Positions 42,358-51,488 are shown, numbered from the stretch's first letter. The stretch is DNA of 64,000 nucleotides from Roseburia_C sp051879315 (GCA_051879315.1 JBJELW010000053.1:82629-146628); one strand, 5' to 3'. The notes: a model not told the origin generated them from the letters alone. Made by a program: numbers and translations.

Positions 42358-42915
42358 CTACTCCTTTTCTGTTTTATTTTCTTCCTGATAAATTAATTTT
42401 TTCATTAAGTTCTCTCTAATTTTCATCAACTCGATTTTACATCTTCCAGAGTCCATGATAGAAAGATCGATACAAAATTGAATTTGATGAACTAAATTAT
42501 TAAGAAAATCATCCTCTAATAAAAAATTTTCATTTGCCACAGGGCTATCTGCAGTACCCCTGTTGGCAAGCTCTTTCATTTTTTTAAATTCCATTTTATT
42601 GTCATTTTCACACTGAATTGCTGCCTCACATTTTTCCAATTCATCCGTAATTCCTGTAAGTTGACTCTCCAGTGTTTCACATGAAACTTTATTTTCTTTG
42701 ATATGATCTTGCAACTCTTTGATTTTTACTTTGTTTTTTTCATTTACAATTCGGGGAGTCAGACTTTCAAAATTCCGATCTGTCTTTTCATCCAGAACGC
42801 GAATAAATTGCTGATCCTCTTCCATATCATATTTTAGCTTAGTAATATCATGTTCCAATGTTTGTTTTCTTTCCATCAATATGTGATAGATTTTCTCTAA
42901 ATATGTCTGAACCAT
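42358..42915 (-). CDS. Coiled-coil protein of unknown family
   Basis: A 185-residue charged protein predicted as a long coiled coil (about 1-115) with a C-terminal helical part. No membrane segment, no known motif. It is co-directional with the small membrane protein 6 bases downstream and so forms an operon. A parS-like sequence lies within it, and a LexA-box-like palindrome overlaps its leader. It could be part of origin organisation or a local stress gene; neither is shown. Confidence 0.65.
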   Translation of the reverse strand: MVQTYLEKIYHILMERKQTLEHDITKLKYDMEEDQQFIRVLDEKTDRNFESLTPRIVNEKNKVKIKELQDHIKENKVSCETLESQLTGITDELEKCEAAIQCENDNKMEFKKMKELANRGTADSPVANENFLLEDDFLNNLVHQIQFCIDLSIMDSGRCKIELMKIRENLMKKLIYQEENKTEKE

Positions 42916-42930
42916 ATACTGTCCTATCCT

Positions 42931-42944
42931 AGAACATATGTTCT
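42931..42944. promoter_or_regulatory. Possible LexA (SOS) box
   Basis: AGAACATATGTTCT is a perfect palindrome that matches the Gram-positive CGAACRNRYGTTYC consensus core but not its outer C/G, 16 bases upstream of the coiled-coil start. Confidence 0.35.
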
Positions 42945-42959
42945 ATATTATTTACCATA

Positions 42960-43018
42960 TCTATTCGAGCCACCTTTGAATTATATACATAACTTCTTAC
43001 ATGCAAGCATGACGAAGT
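42960..43018. repeat. 59-base direct repeat, copy 1
   Basis: The block beginning TCTATTCGAGCCACC and ending GCATGACGAAGT is repeated exactly at 43127-43185. Confidence 0.9.
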
Positions 43019-43126
43019 GGATTCCTTATATATTCTGTCCCTCCTCCCTTTCATTCGCAAAACCTTCCTGCTTCGCAGGCTGTCGCTTCTTCGAAGCTCA
43101 CGTTTTGCTCATTTAGGGAGGGTGGC

Positions 43127-43203
43127 TCTATTCGAGCCACCTTTGAATTATATACATAACTTCTTACATGCAAGCATGACGAAGTTATGTATATAATTCA
43201 AAG
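43127..43203. repeat. 59-base direct repeat, copy 2, with a 23-bp perfect inverted repeat
   Basis: Copy 2 spans 43127-43185. Its CTTTGAATTATATACATAAC segment and three more bases (43141-43163) pair perfectly with 43181-43203, with a 17-base spacer. Copy 1 lacks the second arm. The 43019-43126 interval has a large imperfect stem: CTCCCTTTCATTCGCAAAAC-like and GTTTTGCTCATTTAGGGAG, with inner CCTGC/GCAGG and CTTC/GAAG hairpins. No gene is seen in 42916-43327. Confidence 0.85.
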
Positions 43204-43327
43204 AGGTTCAGAATAGATACTTGTATTAAAAATATTGTAATCGATTCGTTTTTAATTGTAAAGGAAGGCCTTTTTGTTTATAATGAAATTAGTTAGATAG
43301 TCAAACAAAATATTCAGGAGGCTTTCG

Positions 43328-44275
43328 ATGTCAAATAAAATAAAAAAAATACTTACCGTATCAGCAGTGGCAGTCACGGGCATGTATTGCCTCAACCGCC
43401 TCATCGACTATACAGCCGGACTCAAAGAATTGTTGAATGATTCCTCTGGAGAATACTACACGTCACGCCAGGGAAAAATTTTCTATACAAAGCGAGGAAA
43501 AGGAACACCGGTTGTTTTGATTCATGATCTTCATCCCGCCAGCTCCGGAGCTGAATGGGACAAGATTACAAAAAAGTTAGAACGCAACTACACTGTGTAT
43601 ACACTGGATCTGATTGGCTGCGGCCGATCCGATAAACCATGGATTACCTACACGAATTATTTGTATGTACAGATATTAAACGAATTTTTAGAAAATGTAG
43701 TGAAAGAGCCCGCCCACATTGTTGCCACAGGCTTGTCCGGCTCCTTCGCTCTTATGGGTAAAACCTTTCAACAGAAATCCTATAAAAAAATCGTTCTTGT
43801 GAACCCTGTTTCTTTATCTGTATTGGAACAATTTCCCACAAGATCAAAAAAGATTGCAAAGTATTTACTGGAACTGCCCATCATAGGAACCACCATTTAC
43901 AATTTTCTTATGAGTGAGAAAAAAATCCATTCACTATTTGCAGATAAATACTTTTATCATCCTACTCTGGTTTCCGGTAAGCTGGAAGATGTTTATTTCG
44001 AAGCAGCACACAAATCCAAAAGTGCAGGTCGATATTTACTGGCCAGTGTTGGAAGTTCCTATTTGAATGCAAATGTATCCGGCGTCATCCGGAAAATGGA
44101 TGAACTATGTATCATTTCCAGTCGGGGACGAAAAGAAAATGTATTTATCACAAATGATTATTTAAAGAAAAACAAAAACATTGAAATTACACACATTTCC
44201 AATTCCAAGTACCTTCCTCAACTGGAAGTTCCTGAAAAATTCTATGAGGCTCTTTCAATGTTTCTAAAATCATAA
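43328..44275 (+). CDS. Alpha/beta-hydrolase-fold protein with incomplete triad
   Basis: A 315-residue protein with an N-terminal signal/anchor helix (about 6-25). The fold landmarks are VVLIHDLHPASSG (about 62-74), the nucleophile-elbow region ATGLSGSFAL (about 137-146, Ser in G-x-S-x-S form) and a C-terminal strand. The position of the catalytic His before the final helix reads ISNSKYLPQLEVP, where G-H is expected, so the triad looks broken. Enzyme activity is therefore doubtful; a binding or structural role is possible. Start 43328 has GGAGG. Confidence 0.75.
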   Translation: MSNKIKKILTVSAVAVTGMYCLNRLIDYTAGLKELLNDSSGEYYTSRQGKIFYTKRGKGTPVVLIHDLHPASSGAEWDKITKKLERNYTVYTLDLIGCGRSDKPWITYTNYLYVQILNEFLENVVKEPAHIVATGLSGSFALMGKTFQQKSYKKIVLVNPVSLSVLEQFPTRSKKIAKYLLELPIIGTTIYNFLMSEKKIHSLFADKYFYHPTLVSGKLEDVYFEAAHKSKSAGRYLLASVGSSYLNANVSGVIRKMDELCIISSRGRKENVFITNDYLKKNKNIEITHISNSKYLPQLEVPEKFYEALSMFLKS

Positions 44276-44986
44276 AGGGGATTTAGAAGGCGTACCTGCT
44301 TTGCGTGGGTACGCCTTTGGTGTACCCTTTTCTTTATCGATTAATACAAAGGATCGGTGAATATCACTGTCCGGCAGATCAAACTTCACCACATCTTTTA
44401 TCTTACCACCCAACAAAAATATTGCTTTTTTTGCCTGATTTACTTCTTCTTCCACCTCGCCCGATTTATATGGTATAAATTTACCACCTATAGATATAAA
44501 TGGTAGGCAATATTCACTTAATGTAGAAAGGTTAGCTACAGCTCTTGATACGCAAAGGTCATAACTTTCTCTATAATTCTTATCCCTCGCCAATTCTTCT
44601 GCTCTGGCATGAACTGTCTCAACTTCATTCAGGCCGAGAGCTTCGATTACTTCATCCAGAAATAAAATACGTTTATTCAAAGAATCCATTAAGGTAATCC
44701 TTAAATTCGGAAACATAATCTTTAAGGGAATACCAGGAAAACCTGCGCCGGTTCCCAGATCCAACACCTTCATGGAGCGGTTTAAATCTAATACCTGAAT
44801 CAGCGATAAATTATCCAGAAAATGTTTTTCCACCACTTCATCAAATTCTGTAATGGCTGTCAAATTCATGACCTTATTTTTTTCCACCAGCATATCATAG
44901 AACATCTGAAACTTTTTTTCTTTTTCTTCCGTCAATTCCAGATTCCAATTTTTAAGGACCTGGCGCATATGAGAAAAATCATTCAT
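44270..44986 (-). CDS. rsmG: 16S rRNA (G527-N7)-methyltransferase
   Basis: A 238-residue SAM methyltransferase forming m7G527 in 16S rRNA. Landmarks are MNLTAI, VLDLGTGAGFPGIPL (about 69-83), DSLNKRILFLDEV and the C-terminal GTPKAYPRKAGTPSKSPL. Start 44986 has AAAGGA at good spacing; ATG 44992 is too close to the site. It overlaps mnmG by 8 bases, so translation is coupled. Confidence 0.95.
   Translation of the reverse strand: MNDFSHMRQVLKNWNLELTEEKEKKFQMFYDMLVEKNKVMNLTAITEFDEVVEKHFLDNLSLIQVLDLNRSMKVLDLGTGAGFPGIPLKIMFPNLRITLMDSLNKRILFLDEVIEALGLNEVETVHARAEELARDKNYRESYDLCVSRAVANLSTLSEYCLPFISIGGKFIPYKSGEVEEEVNQAKKAIFLLGGKIKDVVKFDLPDSDIHRSFVLIDKEKGTPKAYPRKAGTPSKSPL
44288..44317. terminator. Hairpin at the convergent end of rsmG and the hydrolase-fold gene
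   Basis: AGGCGTACC/GGGTACGCC arms followed by TTTGG on the plus strand. It lies within the last codons of rsmG and can end the plus-strand hydrolase transcript. Confidence 0.6.
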
Positions 44987-46880
44987 TTTCATTTTCCTTT
45001 CTCTGATGATACATTTGCTCCATATAAACCAACAGCATAGTAATATCTGCAGGAGACACTCCGGATATACGGGAAGCCTGACCAATAGAAATTGGTTTAT
45101 AAAGTTTTAGTTTCTGTCTCGCCTCGATACGCAGGCTGTCCACCTGATCATAATCAAAATCATCCGGTATCTTTTTGTTTTCCAGTTTTTTAAAATGTTC
45201 CACCTGTTTAATCTGGCGTTTAATGTATCCGTCATATTTAATATTGATATTCACCTGTTCCCGTACTTCGTCCGGAAGCTCCGGCCGGTTCGCATCAATG
45301 GGTGCCAGACAATCATAAGAAAGTTCCGGGCGACGGATCAGTTCCGTTAACTTCGTTCCCGTGCTTAAAGGAACACTTCCATATTTTTGGAGAAGCTTTT
45401 GAACTTTCTCGTTAGCACCGATAGTTACAGACTCTACTCGATTTATTTCATCACGAATTAATTTTTCTTTTTCGCATACCCATTGGTAACGCTCTTCTGA
45501 AATCAAACCAATCCTATATCCGTATTTAGACAATCTAAGGTCCGCATTATCCTGTCTTAACAGGAGACGATACTCTGCCCGGGATGTCATCATACGATAA
45601 GGTTCATGATTTTCTTTTGTCACAAGATCGTCAATTAAAACACCGATATAGGACTCAGACCGATCCAATACCAGCTGTTCTTTTCCTAATACAGACATAG
45701 CCGCATTGATACCGGCTATAATTCCCTGGGCTGCAGCCTCTTCATAACCGGAGCTTCCGTTGAACTGTCCTCCGCTGAACAAACCCTTAATCTTTTTGAA
45801 TTCCAAAGTGGGCAGCAGCTGATTGGGATTAATACAGTCATACTCAATAGCATAAGCATTTCTTACAATCCTGGCATTTTCTAGACCGGGAACTGTGCGA
45901 TACATGGCGTATTGCACATCCTCTGGAAGTGAACTGCTCATACCTCCCACATACATCTCATTGGTATTGATACCTTCCGGTTCAATAAATACCTGATGTC
46001 GATCCTTATCAGCAAATTTTACCACTTTATCTTCAATAGAGGGGCAATATCTTGGTCCTGTTCCCTCTATCACACCTGCATAGATGGGAGAACGGTCTAA
46101 ATTATTTCGAATAATCTCATGAGTTTTCTCATTGGTGTAGGTCAGCCAGCAGGAAACCTGTGGAATCTGCACATCTTCCGGATTTGTAGTAAAGGAAAAG
46201 GGCACTACTCTCTCATCTCCAAACTGCTCCTGCATCTTAGAAAAGTCAATAGTCCGCTTATCCATTCTTGCCGGTGTACCAGTTTTAAAGCGGAACATTT
46301 CTACACCATTTTTCTTTAACGAGTCTGTCAAATGGTTTGCAGGTTGTAATCCGTTGGGTCCCGTATAATTCACCACATCCCCATAAAGACATCTGGCCCG
46401 AAGATACGTACCGGTACACAATACAACAGCTTTGCTGTGATAGGTCGCTCCGGAAAAAGTTTTCACTCCACCAATTTTTCCGTCATTGACAATAATCTCC
46501 GATACCTCTGCCTGACGAATGGTCAAATGATCTGTCTCCTGAAGTGTTTTCCTCATCTCCATACTGTAGGCTGCCTTATCTGCCTGGGCACGAAGAGAAT
46601 GAACAGCCGGTCCTTTGGACTTATTGAGCATTTTTGACTGAATAAATGTCTTATCAATATTGATTCCCATCTGTCCGCCAAGAGCATCAATTTCTCTTAC
46701 CAGATGTCCTTTAGAGCTTCCTCCGATATTTGGATTACAGGGCATCATGGCAATACTGTCCACACTAACCGTAAAAATAATTGTCTCCAAACCAAGTCTC
46801 GCACAGGCTAAAGCAGCCTCACAACCGGCATGTCCTGCCCCTACGACACAAACATCATAATCCTCTATTATGGTTGGCAT
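44979..46880 (-). CDS. mnmG: tRNA uridine-34 5-carboxymethylaminomethyl modification enzyme MnmG
   Basis: A 633-residue FAD protein that works with MnmE on wobble uridine of tRNA. The FAD-binding GAGHAGCEAALACARLG (about 14-30), MMPCNPNIGGSSKGHLVREIDALGG region (44-68) and C-terminal ISGVSPADITMLLVYMEQ landmark are intact. Length is normal. It lies between mnmE and rsmG in the conserved order near oriC. Confidence 0.97.
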   Translation of the reverse strand: MPTIIEDYDVCVVGAGHAGCEAALACARLGLETIIFTVSVDSIAMMPCNPNIGGSSKGHLVREIDALGGQMGINIDKTFIQSKMLNKSKGPAVHSLRAQADKAAYSMEMRKTLQETDHLTIRQAEVSEIIVNDGKIGGVKTFSGATYHSKAVVLCTGTYLRARCLYGDVVNYTGPNGLQPANHLTDSLKKNGVEMFRFKTGTPARMDKRTIDFSKMQEQFGDERVVPFSFTTNPEDVQIPQVSCWLTYTNEKTHEIIRNNLDRSPIYAGVIEGTGPRYCPSIEDKVVKFADKDRHQVFIEPEGINTNEMYVGGMSSSLPEDVQYAMYRTVPGLENARIVRNAYAIEYDCINPNQLLPTLEFKKIKGLFSGGQFNGSSGYEEAAAQGIIAGINAAMSVLGKEQLVLDRSESYIGVLIDDLVTKENHEPYRMMTSRAEYRLLLRQDNADLRLSKYGYRIGLISEERYQWVCEKEKLIRDEINRVESVTIGANEKVQKLLQKYGSVPLSTGTKLTELIRRPELSYDCLAPIDANRPELPDEVREQVNINIKYDGYIKRQIKQVEHFKKLENKKIPDDFDYDQVDSLRIEARQKLKLYKPISIGQASRISGVSPADITMLLVYMEQMYHQRKENENE

Positions 46881-46916
46881 CTTATGTTTCCTCTTTTCTT
46901 AAATATAGATTTAATA

Positions 46917-48293
46917 TCACTTACCCATACAGAACTTGCTGAATATTTCATTTACCAGATCATCTTCCACCGCTTCTCCGATAATATTACCAAGCTCTTC
47001 ATAGGCACTCATCAGATCAATGGAGTAAAAATCCTCCGGCATATCATCCTCAATACTCTGCTTCACCATCTTCAAACTGTCATAGGCATTTTGTAAAGAA
47101 TTCTTATGTCGGATATTTGTGATATAAATTTCATCATTGAAAGATACCTCCCCATGGAAAAACATTTCCTTAATGGTTTCCGTTAATTCTTCTATTCCTG
47201 TCAGATTTTTTGCAGAAATAGAAATCACTCTGTGATTTAATCTCTGTTCGATATCTTTCTGTTCAACACAGGCATTCAAATCTGATTTATTCAAAAGCAC
47301 TATTCCTTTTTTATCATGAATCAAATGAATAATCTCATCATCATTGTGATCTAAAGGAACCGAGGAATCTACCACATAAATCACCAGATCTGCTGACTCC
47401 ACATATTCCTTTGCCCGGTCTACTCCTATTTTTTCTACCACATCCTCCGTATCACGGATACCTGCAGTATCTATGATATTTAAGGTAATTCCGTTAAGAT
47501 TAATCTGTTCCTCTAAAATATCTCTGGTAGTTCCCGCAATATCTGTGACAATGGCACGCTCTCTTTTTAAAAGTGCATTCAGCAAAGAAGATTTTCCGGC
47601 ATTGGGTTTACCCACGATAACAGTGTTGATTCCCTCTTTCAGAATACTTCCATTTTCTGAGGAGTCAATCAATTTTTTTATCTGTTCCATCACTATATCT
47701 AACTCTGCAGAAAGACTCTCCCCATATCCGTCAATACAGATATGCTCCGGATCATCCAGTGCAGATTCGATAAAAGCAATCTCATGGATAATTTTTCCGC
47801 GAATTTCTTTTATGGCATCTGTCAACGCACCGTGCAGCTGATTCACAGAACTTTTTAAAGCAAAATCATTTTTTGAGGAAATAAGATCCATCACAGACTC
47901 TGCCTGAGTCAGATCAATCCTTCCATTTAAAAAAGCTCTCTTTGTAAACTCTCCCGGTTCTGCAGGCCTTGCCCCGTTTTTTAAAACAGTTTCCAATATC
48001 CTTCGCATCACCAGAGTTCCGCCATGACAATCGATTTCGATTGTATCCTCTCTGGTATAAGTGTTTGGAGCTTTCATTAACAGCACCATGACCTCATCGA
48101 TCAGAGCATCTTCATCGTAGATAAACCCATAATGAATACGATGACTTTCTTTGTTTGATATTCCCTTTTTTCCATTTTTTGAGTGGTAAATTTTATCTAT
48201 TACAGAAAACGCATTTTCTCCACTAATCCGGATAATTCCAATTCCGGAATTAGTCATGGCTGTGGCAATTGCCGCAATTGTATCTGATTTCAT
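46917..48293 (-). CDS. mnmE: tRNA modification GTPase MnmE
   Basis: A 458-residue GTPase partner of MnmG. A folate-binding N-domain (about 1-120) precedes a G-domain (about 215-375) with GKPNAGKSS, DIAGTTRD, DTAGIRDT and NKSD. The C-terminal CxGK motif reads CMGK, with the Cys that joins in catalysis kept. Length is normal. Confidence 0.97.
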   Translation of the reverse strand: MKSDTIAAIATAMTNSGIGIIRISGENAFSVIDKIYHSKNGKKGISNKESHRIHYGFIYDEDALIDEVMVLLMKAPNTYTREDTIEIDCHGGTLVMRRILETVLKNGARPAEPGEFTKRAFLNGRIDLTQAESVMDLISSKNDFALKSSVNQLHGALTDAIKEIRGKIIHEIAFIESALDDPEHICIDGYGESLSAELDIVMEQIKKLIDSSENGSILKEGINTVIVGKPNAGKSSLLNALLKRERAIVTDIAGTTRDILEEQINLNGITLNIIDTAGIRDTEDVVEKIGVDRAKEYVESADLVIYVVDSSVPLDHNDDEIIHLIHDKKGIVLLNKSDLNACVEQKDIEQRLNHRVISISAKNLTGIEELTETIKEMFFHGEVSFNDEIYITNIRHKNSLQNAYDSLKMVKQSIEDDMPEDFYSIDLMSAYEELGNIIGEAVEDDLVNEIFSKFCMGK

Positions 48294-48396
48294 TTTATAA
48301 CCTCTTACGTTACTTTTATTTCTATATTAAAACAGGACTGTCTTAGTATAACACTTTGACAGCCCCATTCCTAGTTGCAATATTAACTATTCTAAC

Positions 48397-49020
48397 TTAT
48401 TTCTTTAAAGTAACTACCACATGACGGAAAGGCTCCTCACCCTCACTATGTGTTTCCACATATTTATCATTCTGTAATGCGGAGTGTATTACACGTCTCT
48501 CAAAAGGATTCATCGGCTCTAAGAAAACAGGTTTTTTGGTTCTCTTCACCTTATTTGCAATGTTTTTTGCAAGATTCTCTAAAGTATCTTTTCTTCTTTT
48601 GCGATAATCCTCTGTGTCAAGCTTTACCTTAATATAATTCTCAGAGTTCTTATTTACTGCTAAGTTTGTAAGATACTGTAAGGAATCCAGGGTCTGTCCT
48701 CTCTTACCAATCAGAACACCCATCTTGTCTCCCTTTAATTCAACTTCTGCAATCTTGCTTTCCTCATCGATCTTAACATCAATTTCTACCTCCAGCTTCA
48801 TTGCCTCAAACACTGCAGATAAAAATTCCTTAATATTATCCTCGGTGGAATTTTTTGTACGAACCTTGATTACAGCCGGTTTACTCTTAATTCCTAAAAA
48901 ACCGGTGGACCCCTTATCTACCACCTCAATCTCCAGTTTATCACTGGTAGTTCCAAGCTTAACTGTTGCCTCTGTAATTGCATCATCCACTGTTTTTGCT
49001 GAAATTTCGATAAAATCCAT
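48397..49020 (-). CDS. khpB: KhpB/Jag RNA-binding protein
   Basis: A 207-residue protein with a Jag N-terminal domain (about 1-55, start MDFIEISAKTVDDAI), a KH domain (about 75-150, with IGKRGQT), and a C-terminal R3H domain (about 150-205, with NPFERRVIHSALQ). With KhpA it binds many RNAs and affects cell division and elongation. It sits downstream of yidC as in most Firmicutes. Start 49020 has AAGGGGG. Confidence 0.94.
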   Translation of the reverse strand: MDFIEISAKTVDDAITEATVKLGTTSDKLEIEVVDKGSTGFLGIKSKPAVIKVRTKNSTEDNIKEFLSAVFEAMKLEVEIDVKIDEESKIAEVELKGDKMGVLIGKRGQTLDSLQYLTNLAVNKNSENYIKVKLDTEDYRKRRKDTLENLAKNIANKVKRTKKPVFLEPMNPFERRVIHSALQNDKYVETHSEGEEPFRHVVVTLKK

Positions 49021-49034
49021 TGATGATACCCCCT

Positions 49035-50306
49035 TTATTTGTTATTCTTTTCATTAAAATCTCGAACCATATTTGCCTTTGCAGCCATACTTCCGGCCTT
49101 TGCGCTATTTTTGTATGAGGAAGCCTTCTCCAATGCCTCTTCTTTTTCTTCCACGGTCATATTGTTCTTGAGATTAACATTTGCTTTTGTACTCATTTTT
49201 GCGTTGGTAGAAATCTGATTTTCCATCAATCCCATACGCTTTTCCTGCTTTTTCTTAGCTTTTTCCTGATTCTTTTCAATTACCTTGTCCCAATCCATCT
49301 TATCCATGTGCTTATTCAGGAAAAACTGCTGAATACCTCTTACCAATGCACTGGCAATCCAGTAAATACCCAGACCTACCGGAACAGAAAAACACATTAC
49401 AAAGGAAAAGAGAGGCATAATCATATTCATAGTCTTCATCTGCTGAGCCATGGCGTCATTTCCGTTGTTTGTTGTAGAAGTAGGCATCAAACGGATATTC
49501 AGTCTCTGTGTCAGGAATGAAATAACCGGAATCAACAGAGCTCCTATTACCAGCAGATACTGACCGGAATGGAAACTTGTAGTCATAATGTTCCATGGGC
49601 TGTTTGAAATATTCAATCCAAGGAAATAATTAAGATGCTCCATAGTCTCTCTGGTTGAATCAATGTTGGCAAGGTTTCCGAACACGTCCGTCAGTACATC
49701 CCATCCGGAAGTATTCATCTTATAAAGAACATCAACAATATAATCATATAAAACATTTGGGTCGGTTGACGTAAAGTCAACTGCAACTCCTGATACCTTT
49801 GCCTGTTCCACAAAAGTTGTCATCTTATCGGCAAATCCGTCAACGGACATGATTTCTGTAACCAGCAAATCAAACTTTTCCTTGATGGCAGGAACATACG
49901 CCGGGACATTGACAAACACACGATACAATGCAAACAAAATCGGAAACTGGATCAACATCTGCACGCAGCTTCCCATGGCAGAGACACCATACTTATCATA
50001 GACCCGCTGTGTCTCCTCATTCATTTTCTGCATAGACACCTGGTCTTTTTTTCCCTGATACTTTTTCTGGATAGCCTGAATCTCCGGCTGCATCCGCTGC
50101 TGCAGCTTAGAAAATTTCTGCTGCTTGTAGGTCAAAGGAAACAAACACGCATAAATCAAAATTGTAAGAATTATAATACATAAACCAATATTCTCAATTC
50201 CGATTAAGCTAAGTACATAGTAGATTCCATTCATTATCCATCCTAAGATCTGTGCAATCGGTCCTAAGATTTTACCACTATTCTGAGTTAAGATAATTTC
50301 TGACAC
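49035..50306 (-). CDS. yidC: Membrane protein insertase YidC
   Basis: A 423-residue Gram-positive YidC/Oxa1-type insertase. Five helices (about 24-62, 108-130, 195-215, 242-264 and 285-312 by eye) with a cytoplasmic loop containing the conserved KQQKFSKLQQRMQPEIQAIQ stretch. The long tail after 320 is Lys-rich and coiled. There is no lipoprotein Cys near the start, unlike SpoIIIJ. The start codon is GTG at 50306, with AGGAGG at good spacing. Confidence 0.93.
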   Translation of the reverse strand: MSEIILTQNSGKILGPIAQILGWIMNGIYYVLSLIGIENIGLCIIILTILIYACLFPLTYKQQKFSKLQQRMQPEIQAIQKKYQGKKDQVSMQKMNEETQRVYDKYGVSAMGSCVQMLIQFPILFALYRVFVNVPAYVPAIKEKFDLLVTEIMSVDGFADKMTTFVEQAKVSGVAVDFTSTDPNVLYDYIVDVLYKMNTSGWDVLTDVFGNLANIDSTRETMEHLNYFLGLNISNSPWNIMTTSFHSGQYLLVIGALLIPVISFLTQRLNIRLMPTSTTNNGNDAMAQQMKTMNMIMPLFSFVMCFSVPVGLGIYWIASALVRGIQQFFLNKHMDKMDWDKVIEKNQEKAKKKQEKRMGLMENQISTNAKMSTKANVNLKNNMTVEEKEEALEKASSYKNSAKAGSMAAKANMVRDFNEKNNK

Positions 50307-50319
50307 AAGTACCTCCTAG

Positions 50320-50529
50320 TTATGGAACCGGATCATATCCACCTTTTGAAAAAGGATTACATCTCATTATCCTCCAGGCAGCCAATGCCCCACCCTTAAT
50401 AGCACCGTACTTTTCCACAGCCTCTAATCCATAGGTAGAACAGGTTGGATAGTACGGACACTTTGTAGTCTTAAGGGGAGAAAGATATTTTCTATAAAAT
50501 TTAATGATTGCAATTAAAATTTTTTTCAA
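50320..50529 (-). CDS. yidD: Membrane protein insertion efficiency factor YidD
   Basis: A 69-residue protein with the family motif CPYYPTCSTYGLEAVEKYGAIKG (about 24-46) and the CNPFSKGGYDPVP ending. It sits between rnpA and yidC in the usual order. The start codon is TTG at 50529, with GAGATGGA upstream. Confidence 0.93.
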   Translation of the reverse strand: MKKILIAIIKFYRKYLSPLKTTKCPYYPTCSTYGLEAVEKYGAIKGGALAAWRIMRCNPFSKGGYDPVP

Positions 50530-50545
50530 AATTATTCCATCTCTT

Positions 50546-50878
50546 TTATGATTTTTTTAAAATACTATGAAGATGTCCGAGATGCAGCAACGCGCTTTCC
50601 ATTTCATGATATTTGATATTTTTTGCTGTCAATCTCACGACGACTACAATGTCTAACCCAGGATCAAACATATCTTCATGTAGTCTGTAACTCTCTCTTA
50701 TAAGTCTGGTAAGATGGTGCCTCACTACACTATTTCCCACCTTCTTACTTACTGATATACCGATTCGATTCGAAGTTAACCCGTTTTTCAAAACATACAT
50801 AACAAGATATTTGTTTGCATATGATTTTCCATTCTGATATACGTTTTGAAAATCTCTGTTTTTCTTTAATGAGTCCAT
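50546..50878 (-). CDS. rnpA: Ribonuclease P protein component
   Basis: A 110-residue protein subunit of RNase P. The core RIGISVSKKVGNSVVRHHLTRLIRESYR (about 37-64) is the RNA-binding helix. The signature is usually RNRxKR; here it reads RHHxTR, with the second Arg and the Lys replaced. The rest of the fold looks normal. It lies between rpmH and yidD. Confidence 0.94.
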   Translation of the reverse strand: MDSLKKNRDFQNVYQNGKSYANKYLVMYVLKNGLTSNRIGISVSKKVGNSVVRHHLTRLIRESYRLHEDMFDPGLDIVVVVRLTAKNIKYHEMESALLHLGHLHSILKKS

Positions 50879-50906
50879 TCATTTACCTCATTGAAAAGAA
50901 GAAAGA

Positions 50907-50927
50907 CCACAAAAGTTGTGGCCTATG
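50907..50927 (-). terminator. Attenuator-like hairpin between rpmH and rnpA
   Basis: A CCACAA/TTGTGG hairpin follows the rpmH stop, with a C/T-rich tract after it on the minus strand. It probably reduces, but does not end, transcription into rnpA. Confidence 0.45.
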
Positions 50928-51066
50928 CTGATAATTTCTTTCTTCCTTTTAATCTTCTTGCAGCCAATACTTTTCTTCCGCCTGCTGTACTCATTCTTTT
51001 TCTAAATCCATGAACCTTACTTCTCTGTCTGTTCTTGGGCTGGAATGTCATTGTTCCTTTACGCAT
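50923..51066 (-). CDS. rpmH: 50S ribosomal protein L34
   Basis: A 47-residue very basic protein of the large subunit, with the near-invariant TFQPKNRQRSKVHGFRKRMS core and the GGRKVLAARRLKGRKKL tail. Start 51066 has GAGGAGG. It is the first gene of the rpmH-rnpA-yidD-yidC-khpB operon, divergent from dnaA with the origin between them. Confidence 0.96.
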   Translation of the reverse strand: MRKGTMTFQPKNRQRSKVHGFRKRMSTAGGRKVLAARRLKGRKKLSA

Positions 51067-51488
51067 TTTATCCACCTCCTCTATATTGGAAAACATCATT
51101 TCAATTATAACAAAAAAATCCGCCAAGTCAAGTAAAACCTGCATTTTTCAGTATTTTCCCAGTGTTCCACAACATCTATTAATCAATATATAAACACAAA
51201 TCTACATATTGTATTATTTTATTTTTTCCTGCTTATGTTGAAAATTATGTTCAAGGTTTGTAGATAAGTATTTGATAAGTTGTTTAAGTGAAGTTCATAA
51301 TCAAAAAAAATTTCCTTCTTCAAAGCAAAATAAGGCACTTTTTTTCCACTTTTTAAACCGAAGCCTTATCCACACACCCTACCCAAATTTTTGTTGAATA
51401 ATTACCCTAAATCGTTTATTATTATAAGGAGTGGATTTTTACGAAGAAATGAGTTTCTTCCTTATAATAATAGATATGGAGTAAATAT
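51067..51488. other. oriC, dnaA-upstream segment
   Basis: AT-rich, gene-free stretch between rpmH and dnaA. It holds a perfect DnaA box TTATCCACA (51366-51374), an 8/9 box on the other strand (TGTAGATAA, 51259-51267), and a 14-bp perfect inverted repeat (51417-51430 with 51459-51472) with an inner GAAGAAA/TTTCTTC stem just before the dnaA start. Confidence 0.8.
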
